DNA of 64,000 nt from Opitutaceae bacterium (GCA_030693515.1 JAUYAK010000017.1:1-64000); one strand, 5' to 3'; positions 19,402-28,500 are shown, numbered from the stretch's first letter. The notes: generated by a model not told the origin, from the letters alone. Numbers and translations: made by a program.

Positions 19402-19968
19402 ATGAAAAAATTCCTCCTCGCTCCGTTCCTCGGTGCCCTCGCCACCTTTCTGTTCGGCTTCATCTACTGGGGCCTCCCGCCGCACCTCGCCTACAAGTCG
19501 CTCAGTTCCGTGCCCGACGTTTCCGCCACCACCTTGGCGATCGGAAAGCTGTTTCCCACCTCGGGCACTTACCTTCTGCCCAACCCGCTCGACGGCGAAG
19601 CCAAGATGAACGAACTCGCCGCGCGGGGCCCCTCGGTCGAAGTCCACATCCGCCAGGAACCCTTCACGGGCGGCGACATGGGGAAAGTCATGGCGCTCGG
19701 TTTCGTGCATATGTTTGTCGTGTGCCTGCTGGTCTCGATCCTCCTCTGCGGACTGAGCAAGGCGTTTGTGTGCTGGAAGTGCCGGGTGAAATTCTGCGCG
19801 TCCCTCGGCCTCCTGGTCGCGATGGGCGAATTGTCCTACGTGATCTGGTGGCACCACCCGCTCGGCTGGACGCTCGCGCACGCGATCTATCTTTTCCTGA
19901 TGTTCGTCATCATCGGTCTCGTGCTCGCGAAATTCGTCACACCCAAGGAGTCCGTGCCCGCCACTTAA
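19402..19968 (+). CDS. Conserved small membrane protein of unknown function, 188 aa
   Basis: Starts MKKFLLAPFLGALATFLFGFIYWG, then a soluble stretch with TSGTYLLPNPLDGE, then three hydrophobic helices (about 96-118, 127-146, 153-176). The conserved-looking core is GDMGKVMALGFVHMFVVCLL and ELSYVIWWHHPLGWTLAHAIYLF. I recognise the type as a hypothetical family in Verrucomicrobia but cannot name a function. It lies between the ThuA gene and the metallohydrolase candidate, 22 bases before the latter, and is probably co-transcribed with both. Confidence 0.7.
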   Translation: MKKFLLAPFLGALATFLFGFIYWGLPPHLAYKSLSSVPDVSATTLAIGKLFPTSGTYLLPNPLDGEAKMNELAARGPSVEVHIRQEPFTGGDMGKVMALGFVHMFVVCLLVSILLCGLSKAFVCWKCRVKFCASLGLLVAMGELSYVIWWHHPLGWTLAHAIYLFLMFVIIGLVLAKFVTPKESVPAT

Positions 19969-19990
19969 TCTCACCGGGAGCGCCAACCTG

Positions 19991-22081
19991 ATGCACCGCA
20001 TTTTCGCCAGCTTTGGCGTCGCGGTCGCCTTGGCCGCGGTCGTCCGTGCCGCGGTGCCCGTCGATCTCTCCGGCTACCGGCTCCGGAGCGAGATCACGAT
20101 CACGCACGCAGCGGGCACGGACCTCGTCACGGCCGAGTGGCCCGCCGACGCCACAGGTGCGCGCGCCTCACTCACCCTCAACCTCACGCCGGCGCGGCCT
20201 CTCTTTGCGACTATCGGCTGGCGCGACAGCGCGGGCGCGACGCTGCGCAATATCGCGGAAAATATCACCCCGCTCACCGTGCTCACCGTCGGCCAGCGCG
20301 ACTTCGCGCGCAACGGCTGGATGGTCTTCTTCGACAAGGTTCACAACCGCCCGTCGCAACGTTTCCCCGCCAAGCTCCAGCCGGCGGCCCTCAAGGTTGA
20401 TACGCTGTCATCGTCGCGCGTGCGCCTCTCCATCAAGGGTCTGACCGCCGGCGAGTTCTCCGGCCGCTTCGAGATCACGATCTTCGCCGGCAGCACGCTC
20501 GTGATGACCGAGGCCGTGCTCACCACGCGCGAGGATCGACGCGCGATCCTCTACGACGCCGGCCTCGTCGCGCCCGAGCGCCGCGCCACCGGCTACGCCT
20601 GGATCGATCCTCGCACCGGTCCGCAGGCCGCGCCCGCGGACACGCCGGGCGGCGTGCGCGCAGCGCGTTTTCGCACCGCGGCGCTGGAATTCGCGGGCGG
20701 GAGCATCGCGGTGTTTCCACCGCCGCACCGTTACCTCTACCCGCTCGATTTTGCCGACAACTACGGCTTCAACTGGCTCGGCCGGAACTACGACGCCGCT
20801 GCGCCCGGCGACGGCATCGGCGTGCGCCAGCCGCCTGCCGGCGACAACCGCTTCGTCCCCTGGGTCAACGCCCCGCCCGGCACCGAGCAGCGCCTGCCGC
20901 TCTTCTTCCGCTTCGGCCCCGAGAACGCCGCCGCCTCACTCGCCGCCGTCGCCGCCTACACACGCAGCGACCGCTTCGCCGATCTGCCGGGCTACAAAAA
21001 ATTCACGAGCCACTACCACGTCGAACATACGCTCGATCTCCTGCAGCGGCAGAAAGCCACGGGCGAAGAAACTATTCCCGCCGAGCTGCGCGAACCGGGT
21101 TTTGTGCGGGCGTTTCGCGCCGCGGGCGTGGACATCGTGCATCTCGCGGAATTCCACAACGGTCAGACGCCGCGGCTCGGCGCCGAGGAGCGCCTGAAAC
21201 AACTCCGCCTCCTGCACGCCGAGTGCGCGCGGCTCTCCGACGAAAAATTTCTCCTGCTCCCTGGCGAGGAGCCCAACGTCCACCTCGGCGGCCACTGGAT
21301 CAGCTTTTTCCCGAAGCCCGTGCTCTGGGTGCTCAACCGCCCCGCCGGCACGCCGTTCGTCGAAACGAATTCCGCCGGCGAGACCATCTACCGCGTCGGC
21401 AGCCCGGCCGATGTGCTCGCGCTCATGCAGCGCGAGCGCGGCCTGATGTGGACCGCCCACGCGCGCATCAAGGGCTCGATTCCGTTTCCCGACGGCCAGC
21501 GCGACACGCCATTCTTCAAGTCACCGCAGTTTCTCGGCGCCGCGTGGAAAGCGATGCCCGCCGACTACTCGCGCGATACCCTCGGCTGGCGCGTGCTCGA
21601 CCTGCTCGACGACATGAACAACTGGGGCGCCGACAAACGCGCGCTCGGCGAAGTGGACGTCTTCAAGATCGAGCCGCACTCCGAACTCTACGGCCACATG
21701 AATGTGAACTACCTCAAGCTCGACCGCACGCCGCGCTACGCCGACAGCTGGCAGCCTGTGCTCGACGTGCTGCGGAGCGGGGAGTTCTTCGTCACGACAG
21801 GGGAGATCCTCGCGAGTGATTTCCGCGTTGAGCGCAGCGTGACCCCGCGCCTCAGCGCAAAACTCGCATGGACTCTCCCGCTCGCATTCGCCGAACTCGT
21901 CGGCGGCGACGGGACGCGAGTGGTGCGGCACCGTGTCGCCCTCGGGGAGACGCGCGCGTTTGGCGAAAAGGAATTTTCCGCCGACTTTCCCGCCACGCCC
22001 GGGCTGCGCTGGGTGCGCCTCGCCGTGTGGGACGTGGCCGGCAACGGCGCCTTCACACAGCCTGTCGCCCTCGCGCCGTAA
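19991..22081 (+). CDS. Secreted CehA/McbA-like (PHP-type) putative metallohydrolase, 696 aa
   Basis: A signal peptide (ending about VVRA) is followed by a beta-rich N-terminal half and a C-terminal part that resembles CehA/McbA-type proteins. Candidate metal ligands are HYHVEH (residues 341-346), then DIVHLAEFHNG, LLPGEEPNVHLGGHW, MWTAHARIKG and SELYGHMNVNYL. The final beta-sandwich ends VRLAVWDVAGNGAFTQPVALAP. Such proteins are common and uncharacterised in Verrucomicrobia and Planctomycetes; hydrolysis of phosphate or carbamate esters is a family-level guess. Last gene of a three-gene run, closed by a terminator hairpin. Confidence 0.6.
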   Translation: MHRIFASFGVAVALAAVVRAAVPVDLSGYRLRSEITITHAAGTDLVTAEWPADATGARASLTLNLTPARPLFATIGWRDSAGATLRNIAENITPLTVLTVGQRDFARNGWMVFFDKVHNRPSQRFPAKLQPAALKVDTLSSSRVRLSIKGLTAGEFSGRFEITIFAGSTLVMTEAVLTTREDRRAILYDAGLVAPERRATGYAWIDPRTGPQAAPADTPGGVRAARFRTAALEFAGGSIAVFPPPHRYLYPLDFADNYGFNWLGRNYDAAAPGDGIGVRQPPAGDNRFVPWVNAPPGTEQRLPLFFRFGPENAAASLAAVAAYTRSDRFADLPGYKKFTSHYHVEHTLDLLQRQKATGEETIPAELREPGFVRAFRAAGVDIVHLAEFHNGQTPRLGAEERLKQLRLLHAECARLSDEKFLLLPGEEPNVHLGGHWISFFPKPVLWVLNRPAGTPFVETNSAGETIYRVGSPADVLALMQRERGLMWTAHARIKGSIPFPDGQRDTPFFKSPQFLGAAWKAMPADYSRDTLGWRVLDLLDDMNNWGADKRALGEVDVFKIEPHSELYGHMNVNYLKLDRTPRYADSWQPVLDVLRSGEFFVTTGEILASDFRVERSVTPRLSAKLAWTLPLAFAELVGGDGTRVVRHRVALGETRAFGEKEFSADFPATPGLRWVRLAVWDVAGNGAFTQPVALAP

Positions 22082-22092
22082 GCCTCCTGGAG

Positions 22093-22115
22093 ACGCGGCG
22101 CCCTCGCCGCGTTTT
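22093..22115. terminator. Terminator hairpin between convergent genes
   Basis: Stem ACGCGGCG, loop CCCT, matching stem CGCCGCGT, then TTT on the plus strand. It lies in the 40 bases between the converging metallohydrolase and DNA-repair genes, so it can serve the plus-strand operon. Confidence 0.7.
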
Positions 22116-22121
22116 CCCCGC

Positions 22122-23015
22122 TCACTTCGCCAGCTTCCTCAGCCGCAGCGCCGCCGCCACGCCCTTCTTCGCCGGGTGCCGCACCGCGTGGCGAATGAGC
22201 CACTTTCGCTCCGCCGAGGCGTCTTCGACCCAGCGCCCGCAGATCTCGAACACGAGCGCCGGGTGATCCTTCGCGATGTCGCCAAGGTGGTTCGCCACAC
22301 TCCGCCGCACGTAGAGATCGGGATCGTCCTTGAGCGCCCCCAGGATCGGCAGCACCGGCCGCGGGTCCCGGACGAAGGCCGGGATGCGCTGGGCCCACGG
22401 CAGACGCGGCCGCGTGCCCTCTGAGCAGAGCCGGCGCACATGCGGATCAGCGTCGCGCGTCCACTCCATCAGGCGCGCGAGCGTGCGCTCCGGCCAGCGG
22501 ATGAGAAACGGCCGGATGGAAAACTCCGCGCTAAACCGCCGCGTGATCTCGTATTGCGCGCGCATTGAAATCTCAAACGGATCGCGGCCACCGTTGTGCG
22601 CCGCATCGAGCCCGTAGGTCGCGACGAAGCAGACATGCGGCAGGTAGAAGAACACGCCCAGCCCCAGATCGTCGGTCGTTTTCAGGGGTGGCGTGAGCGA
22701 ATGTAGCAGCACCGCGATCGCGTCCTCGTAGCGCTCCGGCAGGTGCGCGCGCAGCACCGCCGCGAGGTGCGCGCCGCGCTGCGTGATGCCGAGGGGCGCG
22801 AGCCCGGCCAGCGCCGCGCGCTGAAAGCCGGCCCCATCGAAGGCGCGATGCGCGGCCGCGAGGTTGTGCGCGAGGCAATCGATCGCCTCGGGCCCGAGCA
22901 AATCCGCGAGCGTGCTGCCCTTCACAATCGAGCGCGGTGCGGCGGGCAGGCGCAGGCCAGGCAAGGTGGATGCAACGCATGGTTTCGAAGATTTCATACA
23001 CGGCGATGATGCCAT
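22122..23015 (-). CDS. AlkC/AlkD-like DNA alkylation repair HEAT protein, about 297 aa
   Basis: HEAT-like repeat protein of the alkylpurine DNA glycosylase superfamily. The C-terminal half carries the familiar run ARLMEWTRDADPHVRRL, SEGTRPRLPWA, LKDDPDLYVRRSVANHLGDI and KDHPALVFEICGRW, as in AlkC-type glycosylases that remove methylated bases. Cytoplasmic, no signal peptide. The start is uncertain: ATG at 23015 (AAGGGG 13 bases upstream) or 22997; earlier in-frame starts give an unusual Arg/Cys-rich extension. Monocistronic, convergent with the preceding operon and divergent from the LamG-like gene. Confidence 0.75.
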   Translation of the reverse strand: MASSPCMKSSKPCVASTLPGLRLPAAPRSIVKGSTLADLLGPEAIDCLAHNLAAAHRAFDGAGFQRAALAGLAPLGITQRGAHLAAVLRAHLPERYEDAIAVLLHSLTPPLKTTDDLGLGVFFYLPHVCFVATYGLDAAHNGGRDPFEISMRAQYEITRRFSAEFSIRPFLIRWPERTLARLMEWTRDADPHVRRLCSEGTRPRLPWAQRIPAFVRDPRPVLPILGALKDDPDLYVRRSVANHLGDIAKDHPALVFEICGRWVEDASAERKWLIRHAVRHPAKKGVAAALRLRKLAK

Positions 23016-23139
23016 GACGGCATGACAACCCCTTGTCAGGAGCGATTCACACGCCGAGCGCACCCGCGCACAAATGCGTCGCCAATGTGGTCTGCTTGAC
23101 GCAAACGATTTCGCGCCCCGTCCCCTCACTCCCCTCGTC

Positions 23140-23874
23140 ATGCATCCCCTCGCACTCCGGTGCTCATTCGCACTCCTCGCCGCCCTGCCCGCTCACTTGA
23201 TCGCCGCCGAACCGCGCGCGCTCCCGCTGTCATCTCCCGCCGGTCTCACTCTCCACCACGCGCAGGCCGAGGCCGTCTCGTTTCACGGCCGCGCCGCGCT
23301 GCGCCTCACCGCTCCGCCGGCCTCCGCGGCTGCAACCAAAGGCAAAGCGAAGAAGGGCGGCGGCACAGGCGAAGTCACCCGCCTCGACCACCTCGCCATC
23401 GTCGATCAAATCGAGTTCTCCCAGGGCACGATCGAGGTCGACATCGCGGGCGAACCTGCGCCTGGCACCACCGGCGGCGCACGCGGCTTCGTGGGCGTCG
23501 CGTTTCGCGTCCAGCCCGACCGCCGCACCTACGACTGCTTCTACCTGCGCCCGACCAACGGACGGGCCGATGACCAAGAGCGTCGCAATCACACGGCGCA
23601 ATACATCTCCCAACCCGATCATCCGTGGTTCACGCTGCGCGAAAAGACCCCGTCGCGCTACGAGGCCTACGTCGATGTCGAGCCGGCGAAATGGATCCGC
23701 GTGAAGATCGTGGTCGAAGGCGACAAAGCCCGCCTCTTCGTGAATGGTGCCGAGCAACCGACCCTCATTGTCAACGACGTGAAATCAGGCCCCAACGCGC
23801 GCGGCGGTGTCGCCCTGTGGTTCGAGGGCTCGACCGTCGCCCATTACTCCAACCTAAAAATCACGCCGCAATAG
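23140..23874 (+). CDS. Secreted LamG/DUF1080-like protein, 244 aa
   Basis: A signal peptide (LALRCSFALLAALPAHLIAA) leads a concanavalin-like beta-sandwich. Motifs include EFSQGTIEVDIAG, GFVGVAFRV, YDCFYLRPTNGRADDQ and the final GGVALWFEGSTVAHYSNLKI, typical of the DUF1080 (3-keto-disaccharide hydrolase) and LamG-type folds abundant in this phylum. An insertion rich in Lys/Gly/Ala (KGKAKKGGG) precedes the core. Catalytic residues cannot be assigned. Presumed periplasmic or extracellular carbohydrate binding or cleavage. The WD40 gene begins 65 bases after its TAG stop. Confidence 0.7.
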   Translation: MHPLALRCSFALLAALPAHLIAAEPRALPLSSPAGLTLHHAQAEAVSFHGRAALRLTAPPASAAATKGKAKKGGGTGEVTRLDHLAIVDQIEFSQGTIEVDIAGEPAPGTTGGARGFVGVAFRVQPDRRTYDCFYLRPTNGRADDQERRNHTAQYISQPDHPWFTLREKTPSRYEAYVDVEPAKWIRVKIVVEGDKARLFVNGAEQPTLIVNDVKSGPNARGGVALWFEGSTVAHYSNLKITPQ

Positions 23875-23939
23875 GGAGGGCATCACCGAGCCATTCTCGC
23901 GCCTTGCGGGCCACCCCGCGCTCCGCAAGTTCAGCCCGG

Positions 23940-24968
23940 ATGCAACTCACCAAACACTGGGCCGCCCAGCTCGACGACTACGCGATCGACCTCGCCTGGT
24001 CACCCGACGGCGCGCTCCTCGCCGCCGCCAGCGCCGCCGGCCCCGTCGCCCTCCTCGCCGCCACCGATGGCGCGCGCCGGCACCAGCTGCCGGGTCATGA
24101 CAACGGCACCAACTGCCTCGCGTGGCAGCTTGCTTCCGGCTCTCAGCTCTCAGCTCCCAGCTCTCAGCTCTGTTTGGCCACCGGAGGCCAGGACGGCGCC
24201 GTGAAATTCTGGGACGCCACCGCCGGCCAGCACACCGCCACCGCCGCGCTCGGCCGCGACTGGGTCGAGCACCTTGCGTGGGTCGGGCCGGTGCTGTTCG
24301 CCGCCGCGGGCAAAAATCTCTTCGCCGTCCGCGCCGATGCCACGCTCGCGCACACCTTCAAGCCCGCCGCCAAGACCATCACCGCCCTCGCCGCGCCCCG
24401 CGCGGGCGGCTGCGTCGCATCGGCCTGCTACGGTGGGGTCACGCTCTGGGACACCGATGATTTTCTCGCGCAGAAAGAACTCGTTTACGCCAACGGCATC
24501 CAAGGTCTCGTGTGGTCGCCCGACGCCCGGTGGCTCGTCTCCGGCAACCAGGACCCAAGCGTCCATCTCTGGATTCCCGAGCAGGACATCGAGCTGCACA
24601 TGAGCGGCTACGAGACCAAGGTGAAGCACCTCACGTATGACCAGACCTCGCGCTGGCTCGCGACCAGCGGCGGGCGCGACTGCTGCGTGTGGGATTGCAG
24701 CGGCGCCGGCCCCGAAGGCCGCGAACCCGCCATGCTCCCGCACGACGCGCCCCTCTGCGCCGTCAGCTTTCAAAACACCCACGGGCTCCTCGCCACCGCG
24801 AGCGCAGACGGCCACGTGCGGCTCTGGAGTGTGGACCGCCGCACCCCGCTCCGCGCCACCGTGAAGATGCCCGCGCCCGCCACGAAACTCGCCTGGTCCC
24901 CCGACGACCGCCAGCTCGCCATCGGCTCCGAAAAAGGCGCCGTCTATGTGCTGAAGAGTGAGGCGTAA
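23940..24968 (+). CDS. WD40-repeat beta-propeller protein, 342 aa
   Basis: Cytoplasmic protein without signal peptide, made of WD40 repeats: LAWSPDGALLAAAS, CLATGGQDGAVKFWDA, LVWSPDARWLVSGNQDPSVHLW, LTYDQTSRWLATSGGRDCCVWD, LLATASADGHVRLWS and a last LAWSPDDRQLAIGSEKGAVYVL closing the propeller. It probably acts as an interaction scaffold; no partner is evident. One loop (around residues 67-78) is expanded by a 7-base tandem repeat. The start MQLTKHWAAQLDDYA was chosen because upstream codons lack the propeller pattern. Confidence 0.85.
   Translation: MQLTKHWAAQLDDYAIDLAWSPDGALLAAASAAGPVALLAATDGARRHQLPGHDNGTNCLAWQLASGSQLSAPSSQLCLATGGQDGAVKFWDATAGQHTATAALGRDWVEHLAWVGPVLFAAAGKNLFAVRADATLAHTFKPAAKTITALAAPRAGGCVASACYGGVTLWDTDDFLAQKELVYANGIQGLVWSPDARWLVSGNQDPSVHLWIPEQDIELHMSGYETKVKHLTYDQTSRWLATSGGRDCCVWDCSGAGPEGREPAMLPHDAPLCAVSFQNTHGLLATASADGHVRLWSVDRRTPLRATVKMPAPATKLAWSPDDRQLAIGSEKGAVYVLKSEA
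24139..24171 (+). repeat. 7-base tandem repeat inside the WD40 gene
   Basis: Four and a partial copies of GCTCTCA (the third reads GCTCCCA). It encodes a Ser/Gln/Leu-rich loop (SQLSAPSSQL) between two propeller blades. The unit length is not a multiple of three, so gain or loss of one unit would shift the frame. Confidence 0.8.
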
Positions 24969-25035
24969 ACACACCAGCTCGGCGTTGCTACGGGACAATG
25001 AATGCCTCGGACTCTTGGCCAGCACACGCCCCGTC

Positions 25036-26208
25036 ATGCGCGCCACTCAGTTTCTTCGACCGCGGCTGACCCTCGCTCTCTTTGTCGCGAGCCTCGCTCT
25101 GACCGCACTGGGCGCCACTGATCCGCGCGCGGAATACGACGCCCTTCTGGCACTGCGCCATGCCAAGGTGCCCGACCACATCCCGAGGGATGGGCCGGAT
25201 AGAATAGCCTGGCTCAACTGGCGCGCGGTGGAGCTGCACGATCGCGGCATGGCTTTTCTCGCCGAACATGCCAGCCATCCTTTGCGCTGGGACACCTTGC
25301 TCCTGCTGCCCTACGGGCGCGATCATCGCGAGCGAATCTGGCGCAGCGGACTGCGGCAACTTGAGCCAGTCCCGGAATCTCTTGAGGCTTGGGAACGGCA
25401 ATACTACGCGCGCCTCGAATCGCTCCTGCGCTCGACCGACGCCGAGCCGCCCGCACGCGGCGAAGCTTTGCGCCAGCTAATCCGGCATACTTCCGACCAG
25501 GCGCTGCGCAACCCAGCGGAGACTCACGACGCACTCGCGCGCGTCCGCGCCTGGATCGACCAGCACGACCGCGAGTTTCCCCGCTCCAGCTACACGCGAA
25601 TGCTTTATCACAGCTACAGTGAGGCGCTCGATTTCGCCGATCCCATGCAGTGCCTCCGTTTTCTCGCAGAACTCGAGCATCGTCATCCCGGACCAGACCG
25701 TTTCGACCGGCTTGTGCGTGAACTTGTCACCGACCGGCGCCGGGCCCTCAAAGCGCAGTAGCACCTCCCGCTCGAACTGTGGGCCCGTTTGCGCCAGCTC
25801 AATCCAGTGGTGGGAGATAGAAATCGCTACCGGGGCAAAGTCGTCCTGATCGCCCTTGGCCCCGTCACCTTCGACACGCTGTGGGAGACGCTGGAGGATC
25901 TCCACGCCCGGCACCATGCGGCGGGACTGGAGATCCTCCAAGTCGCGCCTTTTAACCGCGCCATCGGCCACCCGCCGGAACCTGAACAACGAAAAGCGAT
26001 GGAAGCCATCGTGTCTGAGCCGCGCTGGCCCTGGCCGGTGCTCTGGAATCAGAAAGGCCACGACGATCTGGCCGCAAGGTGGGGTCATCACCGAATTCCC
26101 GCTTGGATTCTGATCGGCCGCCACGGCCGCATCATCGGCGTTTCGGGTGTGCCGTTATCCGTCAGCATTCCCCGCGAGCTGGCGCGGTCTGCGCCAGCCG
26201 AGCCTTGA
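25036..26208 (+). pseudogene. Thioredoxin-fold (TlpA-like) protein split by in-frame TAG
   Basis: The first segment encodes 241 residues: a signal peptide (LTLALFVASLALTALG) then a helical region. A TAG codon at 25759-25761 follows ...RRALKAQ. The same frame continues for 148 codons with HLPLELWARLRQ, then YRGKVVLIALGPVTFDTLW, WPWPVLWNQKGHDDLAARWGHHRIPAWILIGRHGRIIG, which is the redoxin/TlpA pattern. The CxxC active site is absent: the position reads GPVTFDTLW. The exact frame continuity points to one gene with a nonsense mutation (CAG to TAG would suffice), readthrough or a sequencing error. Function before interruption is unknown. The ThuA gene follows. Confidence 0.75.
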
Positions 26209-26293
26209 TCGCAATACGCTGATCGTGGTGCGGCGTTCTGTTCTGGCCTGCACCGTGATTTTCGTCTTCCTGCCAATCCACCCATTCCTCCCC

Positions 26294-27268
26294 ATGTTGC
26301 ATCGCCTCCTCGTCGCATCGCTCGCCCTCGCCACCGCCGTCTTCGCCGCCCCGGACAAGCTCAAGGTCCTGATCGTCGACGGCCAGAACAACCACCAGTG
26401 GGCCGTCACGACGCCACTGCTGAAAAAAATCCTTGAGGATACCGGCCGCTTCGCCGTCGACGTCTCCACCACCCCGCCTGCGAAACCCAACGCGCCCAAG
26501 ATGGCCAAGGGCGCCACGCCCGCGCAGCAGGCCGCGCATGAGGATAACCTGAAGAAATTTCCCGCCGCCGAGGCCGCGCACAAGGCCACCGCGCCCGCCC
26601 AATGGGCCAAGTGGCGCCCGAAGTTTTCCGCCTACGCCGTCGTCGTCTCCAATTACAACGGTGAGAGCTGGCCCGCCGAGGTGCGCGACGCGTTCACCGC
26701 CTACGTGCGCGGCGGCGGCGGCTTCGTCTCCTATCACGCCGCGAACAACGCCTTCCCCGAGTGGGCCGACTACAACACCATGATCGGCCTCGGTGGCTGG
26801 GGCGGGCGCAATGAGAAATCCGGCCCCTACCTGCGCCTCCGCGCCGGCGCGTGGACCAAGGACCCGACCGCCGGCCCCGGCGGCGGCCACGGCCCGCAGC
26901 ACGAATTCCTCGTCGAGACGCGCGCCGATCATCCGATCGTGCGCGGGCTGCCCGCGCAGTGGATGCACGCCAAGGACGAACTCTACCACGGCCTGCGCGG
27001 CCCGGCGGAAAACGTGACCGTGCTCGCCTCCGCCCTGTCCGATCGCACCAAGGAGCACGAACCCATGCTGATGGTGATCCCGTTTGGTAAGGGCCGCGTG
27101 TTTCACACCGCGCTCGGCCATGCCGTCGAGGCGGTCAGCGGCCTCGGCTTCCAGCTCACGTTTGCGCGCGGTGTGGAATGGGCCGCGACTGGCAAGGTCA
27201 CCCTGCCCGCACCCGCGGCCGGCGCACTCTCCATCGTGAGCCCACCGACGGTGCGCCCCGTAAAGTAG
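26294..27268 (+). CDS. Second ThuA-domain secreted protein, 324 aa
   Basis: Signal peptide (LLVASLALATAVFA), then the ThuA fold: KVLIVDGQNNHQW, VVVSNYNGESWPAEV, GGGGFVSYHAANNAFPEW, IVRGLPAQWMHAKDELYHGLRGP, EHEPMLMVIPFGKGRVFHTALGHA. It differs from the first ThuA protein by an insert rich in Ala and Lys (about residues 60-100). The last codons and the TAG stop lie within a palindromic repeat (the repeat's AAG TAG), so the natural C-terminus may have been rewritten by repeat insertion. Role in keto-sugar metabolism is inferred from the family. Confidence 0.9.
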   Translation: MLHRLLVASLALATAVFAAPDKLKVLIVDGQNNHQWAVTTPLLKKILEDTGRFAVDVSTTPPAKPNAPKMAKGATPAQQAAHEDNLKKFPAAEAAHKATAPAQWAKWRPKFSAYAVVVSNYNGESWPAEVRDAFTAYVRGGGGFVSYHAANNAFPEWADYNTMIGLGGWGGRNEKSGPYLRLRAGAWTKDPTAGPGGGHGPQHEFLVETRADHPIVRGLPAQWMHAKDELYHGLRGPAENVTVLASALSDRTKEHEPMLMVIPFGKGRVFHTALGHAVEAVSGLGFQLTFARGVEWAATGKVTLPAPAAGALSIVSPPTVRPVK

Positions 27269-27335
27269 GGCGGGTCTGCGACCCGCCCTCGAACACTCAC
27301 TGCGCAAATGGGCGGGTCACAGACCCGCCCTACTT
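27263..27335. repeat. Paired palindromic repeat (BIME-like), copy 2
   Basis: Same structure as the repeat at the window start. The left arm has one base change (TGC loop instead of TGT), the spacer is 20 bases, and the right arm matches over 26 bases. It begins inside the last codons of the ThuA gene and provides its stop. It may also act as a terminator or mRNA-stabilising structure. Confidence 0.85.
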
Positions 27336-27408
27336 CAAGCCCCGGCCCTCGCGCAATGTTCCGTCAGGCTATCGCGCGAGTCTCGATGGCCTCGCGCTAC
27401 CCCGATCC

Positions 27409-28500
27409 TCACGGCAACGCCCCGCGCAGAAACCGCAGGAAATTCCCGTGCATGATCCCGTCGATGTCCGCCGCCGCGTAGCCGCGCGCGCGCAGCATCG
27501 CCGGCAGGTCTTGCAGGTCGGCGATTGAATCCACGCCCACCGGCGTCTGCTCGGTGCCAAACGCCCCGTCGAGATCACTGCCCAGGCCCACGTGGCGGGC
27601 GTTGCCGGCGAGCTGGCAGTAGTGGTCGATATGGTCGGCCAGCGTGGCGAGCGTCACGCCCACCGCGGCGGGCGTGCTTTTCCCGCGTTCCCAGCCGGGC
27701 ACCATCATCCACGCATCAAGGCACACGCCGACGACTGCGCCGCGCGCCACGAGGGCGCGAAACTGATCGTCCGCGAGCTGGCGCTGGTGCGGCACGAGCG
27801 CGCGGGCGTTGTGGTGGCTCGCCCACACCGGTCCGCGATAGAGCTCCATCGCCTGCCAGAAGCACGCGTCGCTCAGATGCGTCACATCGAGGATGAAGCC
27901 GAGTCGTTCGGCTTCGCGCAGCAGGTCGAGACCACGCGAGGGAAACGGCCCTTCCGTGTTCGTGCCCTGCGCATAGACGCCCGGACCGTAGTGCGCCGGC
28001 CCGATGGCGCGGAGGCCATCAGCCCACGCGCGCTCCAGGTGGGCGAGCGTGATGAGCGAGTCCGCCCCCTCAAGGCTGCGCACATAGCCCACCGGCAGGC
28101 GCGCGGCGGTCGCGTCATCGGCGTCGCGCCACCCGGCGAGGTGGGCGTCGAGCGCCGCCCGATCACGAATGGCAAACATCTCCCCTGCCTCCTCCATCGC
28201 CCGATACCACGCGAGCTGCGCCTGCGTCATCGCCCACGCCTGCGCGGGCGAGCGCCAGCCGAAGACCGGGCTGAACGCGTCGTGCTCCAGCCGCGCGATC
28301 TGCGTCGCCACGCACACCGCCACGCGGCCCCGCCGCAACTCGGGCAGGCACACCGTGCCGCTACCGCGGTCGGGTTTGTCGCGCAGGTGCGCCTCGCGCT
28401 GCCGGATCTCGGCGAGCGGACGCGTGAGATCGCGGTTCCACTCGATCGCATTCATCGCGAGGTCGAGGTGGGCGTCGAAGATGAGCGGCGGCAGGGACAT
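27409..28500 (-). CDS. Membrane dipeptidase family protein (peptidase M19), 363 aa
   Basis: Zinc dipeptidase of the renal-dipeptidase family, which cleaves dipeptides, often with a D-amino acid at the C-terminus. Motifs: the N-terminal metal site IFDAHLDLAMNA, later FILDVTHLSDACFWQAM, GPVWASHHNARALVPHQRQL (tandem His) and GLGSDLDGAFG near the end. No signal peptide, so probably cytosolic. The ATG overlaps the upstream permease stop as TGATG, indicating translational coupling. Together with the permease and PLP enzyme it suggests import and breakdown of D-amino-acid-containing compounds. Confidence 0.88.
   Translation of the reverse strand: MSLPPLIFDAHLDLAMNAIEWNRDLTRPLAEIRQREAHLRDKPDRGSGTVCLPELRRGRVAVCVATQIARLEHDAFSPVFGWRSPAQAWAMTQAQLAWYRAMEEAGEMFAIRDRAALDAHLAGWRDADDATAARLPVGYVRSLEGADSLITLAHLERAWADGLRAIGPAHYGPGVYAQGTNTEGPFPSRGLDLLREAERLGFILDVTHLSDACFWQAMELYRGPVWASHHNARALVPHQRQLADDQFRALVARGAVVGVCLDAWMMVPGWERGKSTPAAVGVTLATLADHIDHYCQLAGNARHVGLGSDLDGAFGTEQTPVGVDSIADLQDLPAMLRARGYAAADIDGIMHGNFLRFLRGALP

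Noticed and set aside
18288-19463. 391-codon minus-strand frame over the ThuA gene
   Set aside because: ThuA motifs on the plus strand are unmistakable; the antisense frame lacks any.
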